A stretch of DNA of 5,574 nt from a bacterium. GTDB taxonomy: Bacteria; Actinomycetota; Acidimicrobiia; Spongiisociales; UBA11373. Each line of letters opens with the position of its first letter. Positions within the stretch are counted from its first letter, which is position 1. Location of the stretch: assembly GCA_013202595.1 (NCBI GenBank), contig JABMPV010000065.1, positions 1 to 5,574 of the forward strand. Direction: 5' to 3'. A program made the position numbers and the translations under genes. The notes under the pieces were generated by a model. That model worked only from the letters and a program-made list of their open reading frames with translations, was not told where the DNA came from and did no database searches. Shown piece after piece: positions 1-5,264 of the stretch.

Positions 1-1
1 C

Positions 2-415
2 AAGGGCACCGTGGGACACCACGTCAAGGCTCTCGAGGACTCGGGGCTGATCAGAGTGGTGCGAGCCCGCAAGGTGCGTGCCGTCGTCGAGAAGTTCTAC
101 GGCCGGGTCGCCAAGACTTTCGTGTTCCCCTCGATCCCGGGCGTCGAGGAGCAGGGGATACCGCCGTTCATCGCAGAGGCCATCGATGAGGCGCGAGAGC
201 CGAATGAGGGCGAGGCATCGCTCCTGACCCTGCGCCACGCCCGCATTCCCCATCACCTGGCCCACGAGTTCCAAGCCCGGTTGATGGCACTCGGCGAGGA
301 GTTCGCTGGATCCTCCCCGGGTGGCTCCACCACCTACGGGATGCTTCTGGGCCTGTATACGACAGACCGTCCGTCGCTTCCGGACGGGGACATCTACGAC
401 GAGGGGACCGGATGA
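2..415 (+). CDS. ArsR-like winged-helix transcriptional regulator (5' end missing)
   Basis: The reading frame is open from the left edge to a TGA at 413-415, so the true start lies outside the window and only the last 137 codons are present. The visible N-terminal part (KGTVGHHVKALEDSGLIRVV) looks like the recognition helix and the start of the wing of an ArsR/HTH_20 winged helix. It is followed by the basic stretch RARKVRAVVEKFYGR, a wing and linker common in ArsR-type proteins. The C-terminal half, about 90 residues, has no motif I recognise and is probably the dimerisation or ligand part. No cysteine-rich metal site is visible. The stop overlaps the start of the downstream exporter (ATGA), implying translational coupling. 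The inferred job is local control of that exporter. The fold call is fairly secure; the ligand is unknown. Confidence 0.75.
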   Translation, partial: KGTVGHHVKALEDSGLIRVVRARKVRAVVEKFYGRVAKTFVFPSIPGVEEQGIPPFIAEAIDEAREPNEGEASLLTLRHARIPHHLAHEFQARLMALGEEFAGSSPGGSTTYGMLLGLYTTDRPSLPDGDIYDEGTG

Positions 416-1914
416 CCACCGCCACCAAGGACAGGATCAAGACGAAACTCAGTCCGGAGTACTGGCGTCTATGGACTGCCAGCGTCATCTCCAACCTCGG
501 TGACGGCATTGCGTTCTTCGCCTACCCCTGGCTGGCTTCGGCCGTCACCAGGAACCCGGTGCTCATCGCTCTGATCGCGGTGGCTCAGCGACTTCCGTGG
601 CTCGTGTTCACGCTTCCCGCCGGGGTGATCACCGATCGGGTCGATCGCCGCAAGATCATGGTGGGAGCGGATGTGGTCCGCACCGCACTCACTGCGGTGG
701 TCGCGGCAGTGGTCCTCGTCAACGAGACCGGATTGCCGACGCCCGAAGAACTCTCGTCCGGCGTTGCCGTCGGCGGCAACATGGTGGTGTACACGGTGTT
801 GGTGATCGCCGCCCTGCTCATGGGGTTTGCCGAGGTGCTTCGCGACAACGCGGCGCAGACCTTCCTTCCGGCCATCGTCGCACCCGAGCAGTTGGAAAAG
901 GCAAACGGAAACCTCTGGGGCGCCGAGATGGTGGCCAACTCGTTTGCCGGGCCGCCCATCGGGAGTCTGCTCATGGGGATCGGCTTCGCCTTTCCGTTCT
1001 TCGTGGATGCCGGCACGTTCGCGGTCGCCGCGGCTCTGGTGTTCCTCATCGCCGGAGACTTCCAACCTGCGGTCCATGCCGAGGACACCCGCAGCGAGAA
1101 GATCGATTGGAAGGCGGAGATGAAGGAAGGCTTCATGTGGCTGTGGCGGCACCCGCTGCTCCGCCCCATGGCGATCGTGCTCGGGTTCCTCAACGCTCTC
1201 GGGATGATGACCTTCGCCACCTTCATCCTCTTCGCCCAGGAGAACCTGGATCTCGAGACCGGCTTGTTCACCGGTGTGCTGCGCTCGATGGCCGATTCCC
1301 TCGGTTTCGACAGCGTCGGCACCTTCGTGTACTCGCTGCTCATCATGGGCGGCGCCATCGGCGGAATCCTCGGGAGCATCTTCGGTCCCCGTATCGCCAA
1401 GACCATCGGAAGCGGGCCCTCGCTCTATCTCACCATGCTCGGAAGCGCCTTCACCGCCGCGGTCATCGGCTTCTCCACCCGCTGGTGGATGGCGTTCCTG
1501 ATGTTCGCTCTTGGGACAACGGTGGCCGTCCTGTGGAACATCATCACGGTGTCGCTGCGCCAGACGATCATCCCAGATCACCTGCTTGGGCGGGTGAACA
1601 GCGTCTATCGATTCTTCGGATGGGGGATGATGCCGATCGGGTCGCTGTTGGGCGGCCTCGTGGTAGTGACCGCAGATGTCTTCGGCGACCGTGCCACGGC
1701 GCTGCGGTGGCCGTTCTTCGTGGTCGCCATCGCCTATCTGGTGCTCTTCGTCTACGCGGCGCCCAGGCTCACAAGCGAGAAGATCGACGGGGCTCGTGAG
1801 GAAGCGGTCGCCCGGAGGGAACGAGAAGCATCCGATGCCGAGGCGGCTCGGGATTCGCTATCCGAATTGGGAACCACGGGTCTACCGCCCGACGACCTCG
1901 ATGAGATCACCTGA
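412..1914 (+). CDS. MFS efflux transporter (MFS_3/DHA3-type), 500 aa
   Basis: This is an integral inner-membrane protein with about 12 hydrophobic segments, beginning near residues 20-45 and ending near 433-450. The loop between helices 2 and 3 carries the MFS signature motif A as GVITDRVDRRKIM (residues 71-83). A second conserved stretch, GRVNSVYRFFGWGMMPIGSL (393-412), is typical of the MFS_3 / enterobactin-exporter-like group, which usually exports drugs or small metabolites by proton antiport. At 500 residues it is longer than the roughly 400-420 usual for this group. The extra length lies in polar loops near 104-123 and 277-303 and in a charged tail (454-500) rich in Glu, Arg and Ala. 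ATG at 412 is chosen because it overlaps the regulator stop by 4 nt and is followed by a normal short amphipathic N-terminus. The substrate cannot be read from sequence. Confidence 0.88.
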   Translation: MTTATKDRIKTKLSPEYWRLWTASVISNLGDGIAFFAYPWLASAVTRNPVLIALIAVAQRLPWLVFTLPAGVITDRVDRRKIMVGADVVRTALTAVVAAVVLVNETGLPTPEELSSGVAVGGNMVVYTVLVIAALLMGFAEVLRDNAAQTFLPAIVAPEQLEKANGNLWGAEMVANSFAGPPIGSLLMGIGFAFPFFVDAGTFAVAAALVFLIAGDFQPAVHAEDTRSEKIDWKAEMKEGFMWLWRHPLLRPMAIVLGFLNALGMMTFATFILFAQENLDLETGLFTGVLRSMADSLGFDSVGTFVYSLLIMGGAIGGILGSIFGPRIAKTIGSGPSLYLTMLGSAFTAAVIGFSTRWWMAFLMFALGTTVAVLWNIITVSLRQTIIPDHLLGRVNSVYRFFGWGMMPIGSLLGGLVVVTADVFGDRATALRWPFFVVAIAYLVLFVYAAPRLTSEKIDGAREEAVARREREASDAEAARDSLSELGTTGLPPDDLDEIT

Positions 1915-1950
1915 GATCTGAGCGCAGTTCCTCCTGCGTGCCGGAAGAAT

Positions 1951-1973
1951 GGGCCGCCCTTCGGGGGTGGCCC
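1951..1973. terminator. Hairpin with C(UUCG)G tetraloop, probable terminator
   Basis: GGGCC (1951-1955) pairs with GGCCC (1969-1973). The stem continues with a G-U pair and three more G-C pairs around a TTCG loop at 1960-1963, with one bulged G at 1967. C(UUCG)G is an exceptionally stable loop. It starts 37 nt after the exporter stop. No U-tract follows on the + strand; on the - strand the hairpin is followed by a weakly T-rich ATTCTTCC. It may end transcription from either direction, or stabilise 3' ends. The structure is clear by eye; the role is inferred. Confidence 0.5.
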
Positions 1974-1982
1974 ACTCGGGTG

Positions 1983-2005
1983 GAGTTCCGGCATGGTCGG
2001 AACTC
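1983..2005. terminator. Second hairpin in the convergent gap
   Basis: GAGTTCCG (1983-1990) and CGGAACTC (1998-2005) form a perfect 8-bp inverted repeat with a 7-nt loop, extendable by one G-U pair. It lies between the ends of two convergent genes and has no U-tract on either side. It could be part of a bidirectional termination or RNA-end-stabilising region, or a protein-binding palindrome. The pairing is certain; the function is not. Confidence 0.4.
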
Positions 2006-2009
2006 TCAA

Positions 2010-2026
2010 GGAACCCGAAGGGTTCC
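2010..2026. terminator. Third hairpin, just downstream of msrA
   Basis: GGAACCC (2010-2016) pairs perfectly with GGGTTCC (2020-2026) around a GAA loop. It lies 5 nt past the msrA stop codon when read on the - strand, a usual place for a terminator stem. There is no run of T after it, so it would be an L-shaped (U-less) terminator, as is common in high-GC actinobacteria, or a 3'-end stabiliser. Confidence 0.45.
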
Positions 2027-2031
2027 CGGTG

Positions 2032-2667
2032 TCAGTCTCCGGGGTACGACACCTGGCAGAAGCCGTGGTTGCAGTAGCCGCCCGGGTTCTTGGCCAGGTA
2101 CTGCTGGTGGTAGTCCTCTGCGTAGTAGAAGGTGGGAGCGTCGCGCAGTTCGGTGGTGATGGCGCCGTGGCCGCCGGCCGACAGCGCCGACTGGTACGCA
2201 TCGAGTGAGCGCTTGGCGGCGTCACGCTGGCCATCGGTCGTCGTGTAGACGGCCGAGCGGTACTGGGTGCCTGCATCGTTGCCCTGGCGGTTGAGTGTGG
2301 TCGGGTCGTGCTGCTCCCAGAACTGCTTCATCAGATCGTCGAACGACACCACCTGCGGGTCGTAGACGACGAGGGCGACCTCGGCGTGCCCGGTACGTCC
2401 GGTGCACACCTCCTCATATGTGGGATTGGGCGTGAAGCCGCCCGCGTACCCGGCGGCGGTCGTGACGCCACCGGGTACTTGCCAGAAGATCCGCTCGGCT
2501 CCCCAGAAGCAGCCCATCCCGAACACGACGCTCTCTGAGCCTTCGGGGAAGGGTGGCTCCAGGCTCGCCCCGTTGACGAAGTGTGCCTCCGGCACCTGCA
2601 CCGCCCCGGATCGTCCGGGAAGTGCGTCGTCGGCCGATACGTCCGCTGTCTTGCGTCCAAAGCTCAT
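2032..2667 (-). CDS. msrA: Peptide methionine-(S)-S-oxide reductase MsrA, 211 aa
   Basis: This cytoplasmic repair enzyme reduces methionine-S-sulfoxide in proteins and free methionine sulfoxide, and is recycled through thioredoxin. The catalytic motif GCFWG is present with nucleophile Cys53. Other active-site residues known from E. coli MsrA are found with a constant +2 offset: Tyr84, Glu96, Asp131 and Tyr136. The family blocks TAAGYAGGFTPNPTYEEVCTG and QGNDAGTQYRSAVY are nearly intact. Candidate recycling cysteines are Cys199 and Cys204 in GYCNHGFC near the C-terminus; Cys88 matches the non-catalytic Cys86 of E. coli. The length almost equals the 212 residues of the E. coli enzyme, including the N-terminal extension before the catalytic core. 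The ATG at 2667 is preferred over an upstream in-frame start at 2859 because it has a strong GGAGGT and because the upstream extension would overlap the neighbouring HAD gene with unrelated sequence. It probably shares a transcript with that gene. Confidence 0.96.
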   Translation of the reverse strand: MSFGRKTADVSADDALPGRSGAVQVPEAHFVNGASLEPPFPEGSESVVFGMGCFWGAERIFWQVPGGVTTAAGYAGGFTPNPTYEEVCTGRTGHAEVALVVYDPQVVSFDDLMKQFWEQHDPTTLNRQGNDAGTQYRSAVYTTTDGQRDAAKRSLDAYQSALSAGGHGAITTELRDAPTFYYAEDYHQQYLAKNPGGYCNHGFCQVSYPGD

Positions 2668-2672
2668 GTGGT

Positions 2673-2682
2673 CTCCACCTCC
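2673..2682 (-). promoter_or_regulatory. Ribosome binding site of msrA
   Basis: Read on the - strand, the sequence is GGAGGTGGAG, with the GGAGGT core 9 nt before the ATG at 2667. This near-perfect Shine-Dalgarno sequence settles the msrA start and excludes the longer in-frame extension. Confidence 0.85.
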
Positions 2683-2691
2683 GGTCGGTCC

Positions 2692-2715
2692 AACGCCGGG
2701 GCGCCCCGAGGCGTT
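2692..2715. promoter_or_regulatory. GC-rich hairpin between the HAD gene and msrA
   Basis: AACGCC (2692-2697) pairs with GGCGTT (2710-2715). Inside it the GGGG and CCCC blocks (2698-2701 and 2704-2707) pair further, with a two-base bulge at 2708-2709. The inner bases 2697-2708 form a perfect 12-nt palindrome, CGGGGCGCCCCG. On the - strand it begins 2 nt after the HAD stop codon and ends 9 nt before the msrA Shine-Dalgarno sequence. It has no U-tract. It could be an internal partial terminator, an RNA-processing or stabilising element setting the two genes' relative expression, or a dimeric protein site. Confidence 0.5.
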
Positions 2716-2717
2716 CC

Positions 2718-3497
2718 CTACGTGGCGCGGTTTCTCGAGAGCGCCCACACGACGGCCGCACCGGCGAGCGCGGCCACCGTCGCCCCCGAGATGATGGGAA
2801 CGGGCCTGGACAGCCGGTTGCCGATGCTGACCTGGCGGTTGAACTCGAGCACGGGCCAATCGCGCTCCTCCGCCACCTCGCGCAATTCCTTGTCCGGGTT
2901 GACTGCATGTGGATGGCCTACAGCCGCGAGCAGCGGGAGGTCGGTGTGGCTGTCGGAATAGGCGTATGAGTGCGTCAGGGAGATCCCCTCGTCTGCAGCC
3001 AAGCGGCGGATCTCCTCCGCCTTCGTCTCGGCGTACGCGTAGAACTCGGTCTCGCCCGTGTATCGACCCTCGGCATCTACCTTCGCCCTGGTGGCAATGA
3101 CCTCTTCGACGCCGACGTACCTGGCCAGCGGCCGCACCACCTCGATCGGGCTCGCCGAGATGATGAAGACCCGTCTGCCCTCGCGGAGGTGCTCGTCGAT
3201 GAGGAACAGGGCTTCGGCATAGACCAGGGGAGCCACCACTTCGTCGAGGGCCTCCTGGACGATCTGCTCTACCTCCGCCCGATCCCAGCCTTTGGTGAGC
3301 TTCATCAACATGGCGCGGGCCTTCTCGAGTTGATCGTGATCGGCCCCGAACAGGACAAACATCAACTGGCCCATGGCGGCGCGCAGCAGCGTGCGACGTC
3401 CCAGCATCCCTGCCTTCCTCAGGCGCCCGGCGAAAGCGAGCGTCGAGGACTTGGCGATGACTGTCTTGTCGAGGTCGAAGAAGGCGGCCTCGGTCAT
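2718..3497 (-). CDS. HAD-IB family phosphatase with C-terminal membrane anchor, 259 aa
   Basis: This is a phosphohydrolase of the SerB/CicA-like HAD subfamily IB. Motif I is FFDLDKT with nucleophile Asp8 and acid/base Asp10. Motif II is FIISAS with Ser114. Motif III is Lys159 in ETK. Motif IV is SDSHTDLPLL with Asp182 and Asp186 binding Mg2+. All catalytic residues are present, so it should be active; the substrate is not known and phosphoserine is only one possibility. Residues 11-100 form the helical cap. After the catalytic domain, residues 233-252 are a single hydrophobic helix with Arg on both sides and a short SRNRAT tail, suggesting a tail anchor with the enzyme facing the cytoplasm. 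ATG at 3497 puts Asp8 at the usual distance from the start. No Shine-Dalgarno is visible, and the gene may be leaderless. M. tuberculosis Rv3661, divergent from the Tad-like genes, appears to be its positional counterpart (from memory). Confidence 0.88.
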   Translation of the reverse strand: MTEAAFFDLDKTVIAKSSTLAFAGRLRKAGMLGRRTLLRAAMGQLMFVLFGADHDQLEKARAMLMKLTKGWDRAEVEQIVQEALDEVVAPLVYAEALFLIDEHLREGRRVFIISASPIEVVRPLARYVGVEEVIATRAKVDAEGRYTGETEFYAYAETKAEEIRRLAADEGISLTHSYAYSDSHTDLPLLAAVGHPHAVNPDKELREVAEERDWPVLEFNRQVSIGNRLSRPVPIISGATVAALAGAAVVWALSRNRAT

Positions 3498-3504
3498 GCG
3501 CGGC

Positions 3505-3510
3505 AGGGTA
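3505..3510 (-). promoter_or_regulatory. Candidate -10 element for a leaderless HAD transcript
   Basis: On the - strand the hexamer TACCCT fits the actinobacterial TANNNT -10 pattern and ends exactly 7 nt before the ATG at 3497. That spacing would place transcription start at or next to the A of the start codon. It fits the absence of any Shine-Dalgarno sequence before this gene. No convincing -35 was seen. Confidence 0.4.
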
Positions 3511-3601
3511 GTGCCGCCCTCGCCTCAGGGGGAGGCTCTCCCGGGGCCGTCGGTCGATGCCGGTGCTCCGTTGTGCGCTGATGAGGTCCTGATCGACCCC
3601 C

Positions 3602-3630
3602 TTGAGACCAGGTGGCGGGGCGCGTAGCGT
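3602..3630 (+). promoter_or_regulatory. Candidate housekeeping-type promoter for the Tad operon
   Basis: TTGAGA (3602-3607, five of six matches to TTGACA) is followed after exactly 17 nt by TAGCGT (3625-3630, matching the key T, A and final T of the -10 consensus). Transcription would start near 3637, giving a leader of about 24 nt before the GTG at 3661. This is the best promoter-like pair in the divergent region, but it is assigned by eye only. Confidence 0.45.
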
Positions 3631-3660
3631 GCGCCTCAGACCGCCGTCCCCCGGAGCTTC

Positions 3661-4221
3661 GTGCCGGTTCTCGCCATTTGGACGCCGGAGGACGGATTGC
3701 TCGGAGCGCTCGCACCGCTCGGGGCGGCGTTGGGCGCGCCCGGCCCGGCGCTGTTGATCGATCTCGACCCGGGCGGTCCTTCGTACCCCGGTGATGCCTC
3801 CCTCGCCGATATCGTCGCCGAAGGGCCGCGCCGGCCGGACCTGGCGCCCGAGCGCACCGGGGTGGCGGTGATCCGCAACGGCGGAGTGCCGGCCTCCGAT
3901 GCAGGGACGGTGATTGCAGCATTGGTGGATGGCTGGCCGAACGTGGTCCTCCGCCTTCCGCCCCGCCCGGCACCCAGCGGGGTTCCCGTGCCGGTGGTCC
4001 CGGTTCGGCTGTTGATTCCCTGCGACTGGTTTCCACCAACCGAGGGTCCCGGGGTCTTCCAGGCGACGCCGGCGACGGTGCCCGGGCGGATTCGGGGTAT
4101 CCGGTTGCCCGTGCCCTCCCGCAGCACAGTCGCCGCCCTGCTCGGAGGTAGGGCACCGGCGCCCCGGGATCGGTGGGTGGCGGCGTGGCGCCGGGTGTGG
4201 GAGGTCTCATGGCCGGGTTGA
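3661..4221 (+). CDS. Small CpaE/TadZ-like (MinD/ParA-fold) protein with degenerate ATPase motifs, 186 aa
   Basis: This is probably the localisation factor of the Tad machine, matching by position the actinobacterial gene called septum site-determining protein (Rv3660c in M. tuberculosis, from memory). Residues 29-39 (PALLIDLDPGG) match the strand after the P-loop in MinD/CpaE proteins. SLADIVAEG (47-55) and GVAVIRNGG (67-75) fit the following CpaE-type segments. The place where the P-loop should lie reads TPEDGLLGAL (8-17), with no Lys, Gly-Lys or Thr. The Walker B-like strand reads VVLRLP (95-100), with Arg98 where Asp is expected. The protein also lacks the N-terminal receiver-like domain and is about half the usual length. 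It ends in a Trp/Arg-rich tail. GTG at 3661 is the only reasonable start: an in-frame TAG lies at 3625 and GGAG at 3653-3656 precedes it by 4 nt. The gene itself is well supported by codon pattern and operon position; the family call is moderate. Confidence 0.7.
   Translation: MPVLAIWTPEDGLLGALAPLGAALGAPGPALLIDLDPGGPSYPGDASLADIVAEGPRRPDLAPERTGVAVIRNGGVPASDAGTVIAALVDGWPNVVLRLPPRPAPSGVPVPVVPVRLLIPCDWFPPTEGPGVFQATPATVPGRIRGIRLPVPSRSTVAALLGGRAPAPRDRWVAAWRRVWEVSWPG
4199..4205 (+). promoter_or_regulatory. Ribosome binding site of tadA
   Basis: GGGAGGT lies just before the ATG at 4209, with GGAGG 4 nt from the start codon. This strong Shine-Dalgarno sequence favours ATG 4209 over the in-frame GTG at 4173. 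It lies inside the end of the upstream gene. Confidence 0.75.
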
Positions 4222-5264
4222 GCCGTGTCGTCGACCGACTGGTCGCCTCGGGTGTGCCCTTCCGCAGGGAGACCCTGTTTGGCGAGGCGATCGCTATCGC
4301 GCAGGAGGAGGCGCCGCTCGATGCACGGCGGGTGGCCGCCGAAGCCGTCGACGTGCTGGTCGGTCTGGGCCCGATCGAGTGGCTCATGTCCGACCCGGGC
4401 GTGAGCGACGTGCTGGTGAACGGACCCGATGAGATCTGGGTCGAACGTGACGGAATCCTCACACGGTCAGATGTCCGCTTCGCCGACGCAGACGCGGTGG
4501 TCGCTGCGGTGGAGCGGGTCATCGCACCCCTGGGCCTCAGGCTGGATAGATCGTCTCCTGCGGTCGACGCCCGGCTTCCGGATGGATCCCGCCTCCATGC
4601 CGTGGTCCCGCCGGCATCGGTGGACGGGCCGGTCGTGGCCATCCGCCGCTTCACGCCGGCTGTTCCCGATCTCGATGCGCTTCTGGCCACGGGAGCGGTC
4701 GACGACGAGGGGCGCAGCCTGCTCGCCGCGGCGGTGGCAGAGCGAAAGAACATCGTCGTCGCCGGGGCCACCGGGGCCGGCAAGACGACCCTGCTCAACG
4801 TGCTCTCAGGAGTGATCCCACCCGAGGAGAGGGTCGTCACCATCGAAGATGCTGCCGAATTGCGGTTGTCGGGCCATGTGGTGCGACTGGAAGCACACCC
4901 GCCCAACGCAGAGGGAGCGGGCGAGGTGACGATGCGGTCCCTGGTGAGACATGCGCTCCGGCTGCGGCCCGATCGGATCGTCGTGGGAGAGGTGCGCGGA
5001 GCAGAGGCCTTCGACTTGATACAGGCGATGGCGACCGGCCACGACGGGTCACTGGGGACGGTCCATGCGGGAACGGCTGAAGAGGCCGTCTGGCGCATCG
5101 AGACCCTGGCACTGAGTGCCGGGTCGATGCGGACCGAGGCGGTGCGCCGGTTGCTGCGATCCGCGCTGGATCTCGTGGTGCTCGTCGAGCGACGCGGGCC
5201 GCGACGGCGGGTCGCCTCGATCACGGCGATTGGCGAGGATCTGGAAGAGCAATGGTCCTGGTAG
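4209..5264 (+). CDS. tadA: TadA/CpaF-type secretion ATPase, 351 aa
   Basis: This cytoplasmic hexameric ATPase of the type II/IV secretion superfamily powers assembly of Flp-type pili or a related secretion machine by driving the TadB/TadC platform. Residues 46-150 form the N-terminal domain of the family, including LGPIEWLMSDPGVSDVLVNG (53-72) and the arginines in AIRRF (146-147). The ATPase domain has Walker A GATGAGKT (186-193, Lys192) and an Asp box, TIEDAAEL, with Glu213 and Asp214. It also has the Walker B-type strand RIVVGEVRG with Glu261, and a His box from GHDG (277-280) to TVH (284-286). All motifs are intact. The size matches the short actinobacterial TadA (Rv3659c is about 350 residues, from memory), with no long N-terminal addition. 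The start at 4209 overlaps the upstream gene by 13 nt and the end overlaps the next by 13 nt, so the operon is likely translationally coupled. Confidence 0.94.
   Translation: MAGLSRVVDRLVASGVPFRRETLFGEAIAIAQEEAPLDARRVAAEAVDVLVGLGPIEWLMSDPGVSDVLVNGPDEIWVERDGILTRSDVRFADADAVVAAVERVIAPLGLRLDRSSPAVDARLPDGSRLHAVVPPASVDGPVVAIRRFTPAVPDLDALLATGAVDDEGRSLLAAAVAERKNIVVAGATGAGKTTLLNVLSGVIPPEERVVTIEDAAELRLSGHVVRLEAHPPNAEGAGEVTMRSLVRHALRLRPDRIVVGEVRGAEAFDLIQAMATGHDGSLGTVHAGTAEEAVWRIETLALSAGSMRTEAVRRLLRSALDLVVLVERRGPRRRVASITAIGEDLEEQWSW

Larger units (their letters stand above)
3498..3660. promoter_or_regulatory. Divergent promoter region between HAD gene and Tad operon
   Basis: This 163-nt stretch has no gene I can support and separates two diverging transcription units. 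It contains the two candidate promoters listed separately. It also has an inverted repeat, GGTCGAT (3552-3558) with ATCGACC (3592-3598), whose arms are 33 nt apart, and a small hairpin, GGGAG-GCT-CTCCC (3530-3542). The spaced inverted repeat lies just upstream of the + strand -35 candidate and could be an operator, but a 7-bp match can arise by chance. Confidence 0.6.

Noticed and set aside
469..1581. Two long - strand open frames opposite the MFS exporter (370 and 273 codons)
   Set aside because: The composition is rich in His, Glu, Gly and Arg without motifs, and the + strand frame is an unmistakable transporter. They are shadow frames.
597..1799. 400-codon + strand frame overlapping the exporter
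   Set aside because: It is Arg/His-rich with no hydrophobic segments or known motif, and is an out-of-frame reading of the exporter.
1752..2276. 174-codon - strand frame across the convergent gap
   Set aside because: It overlaps both the exporter end and msrA in the wrong frames and has a low-complexity translation.
2668..2859. N-terminal extension of MsrA to an upstream ATG
   Set aside because: It would overlap the conserved end of the HAD gene and has no MsrA-like sequence. The strong ribosome site points to the start at 2667.
2970..3581. 203-codon + strand frame opposite the HAD gene
   Set aside because: There is no recognisable domain and it lies opposite a gene with all HAD catalytic motifs; it is a shadow frame.
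4173..4208. Earlier GTG start for TadA
   Set aside because: It has no good ribosome site and would add 12 residues read out of frame from the upstream gene. ATG 4209 follows GGGAGGT directly.
3494..5224. Long 576-codon open frame on the - strand opposite the Tad genes
   Set aside because: Its translation is low-complexity (Ser, Arg, Pro, Thr, Ala), with no domain. It lies opposite three well-supported genes and is a product of high GC content.
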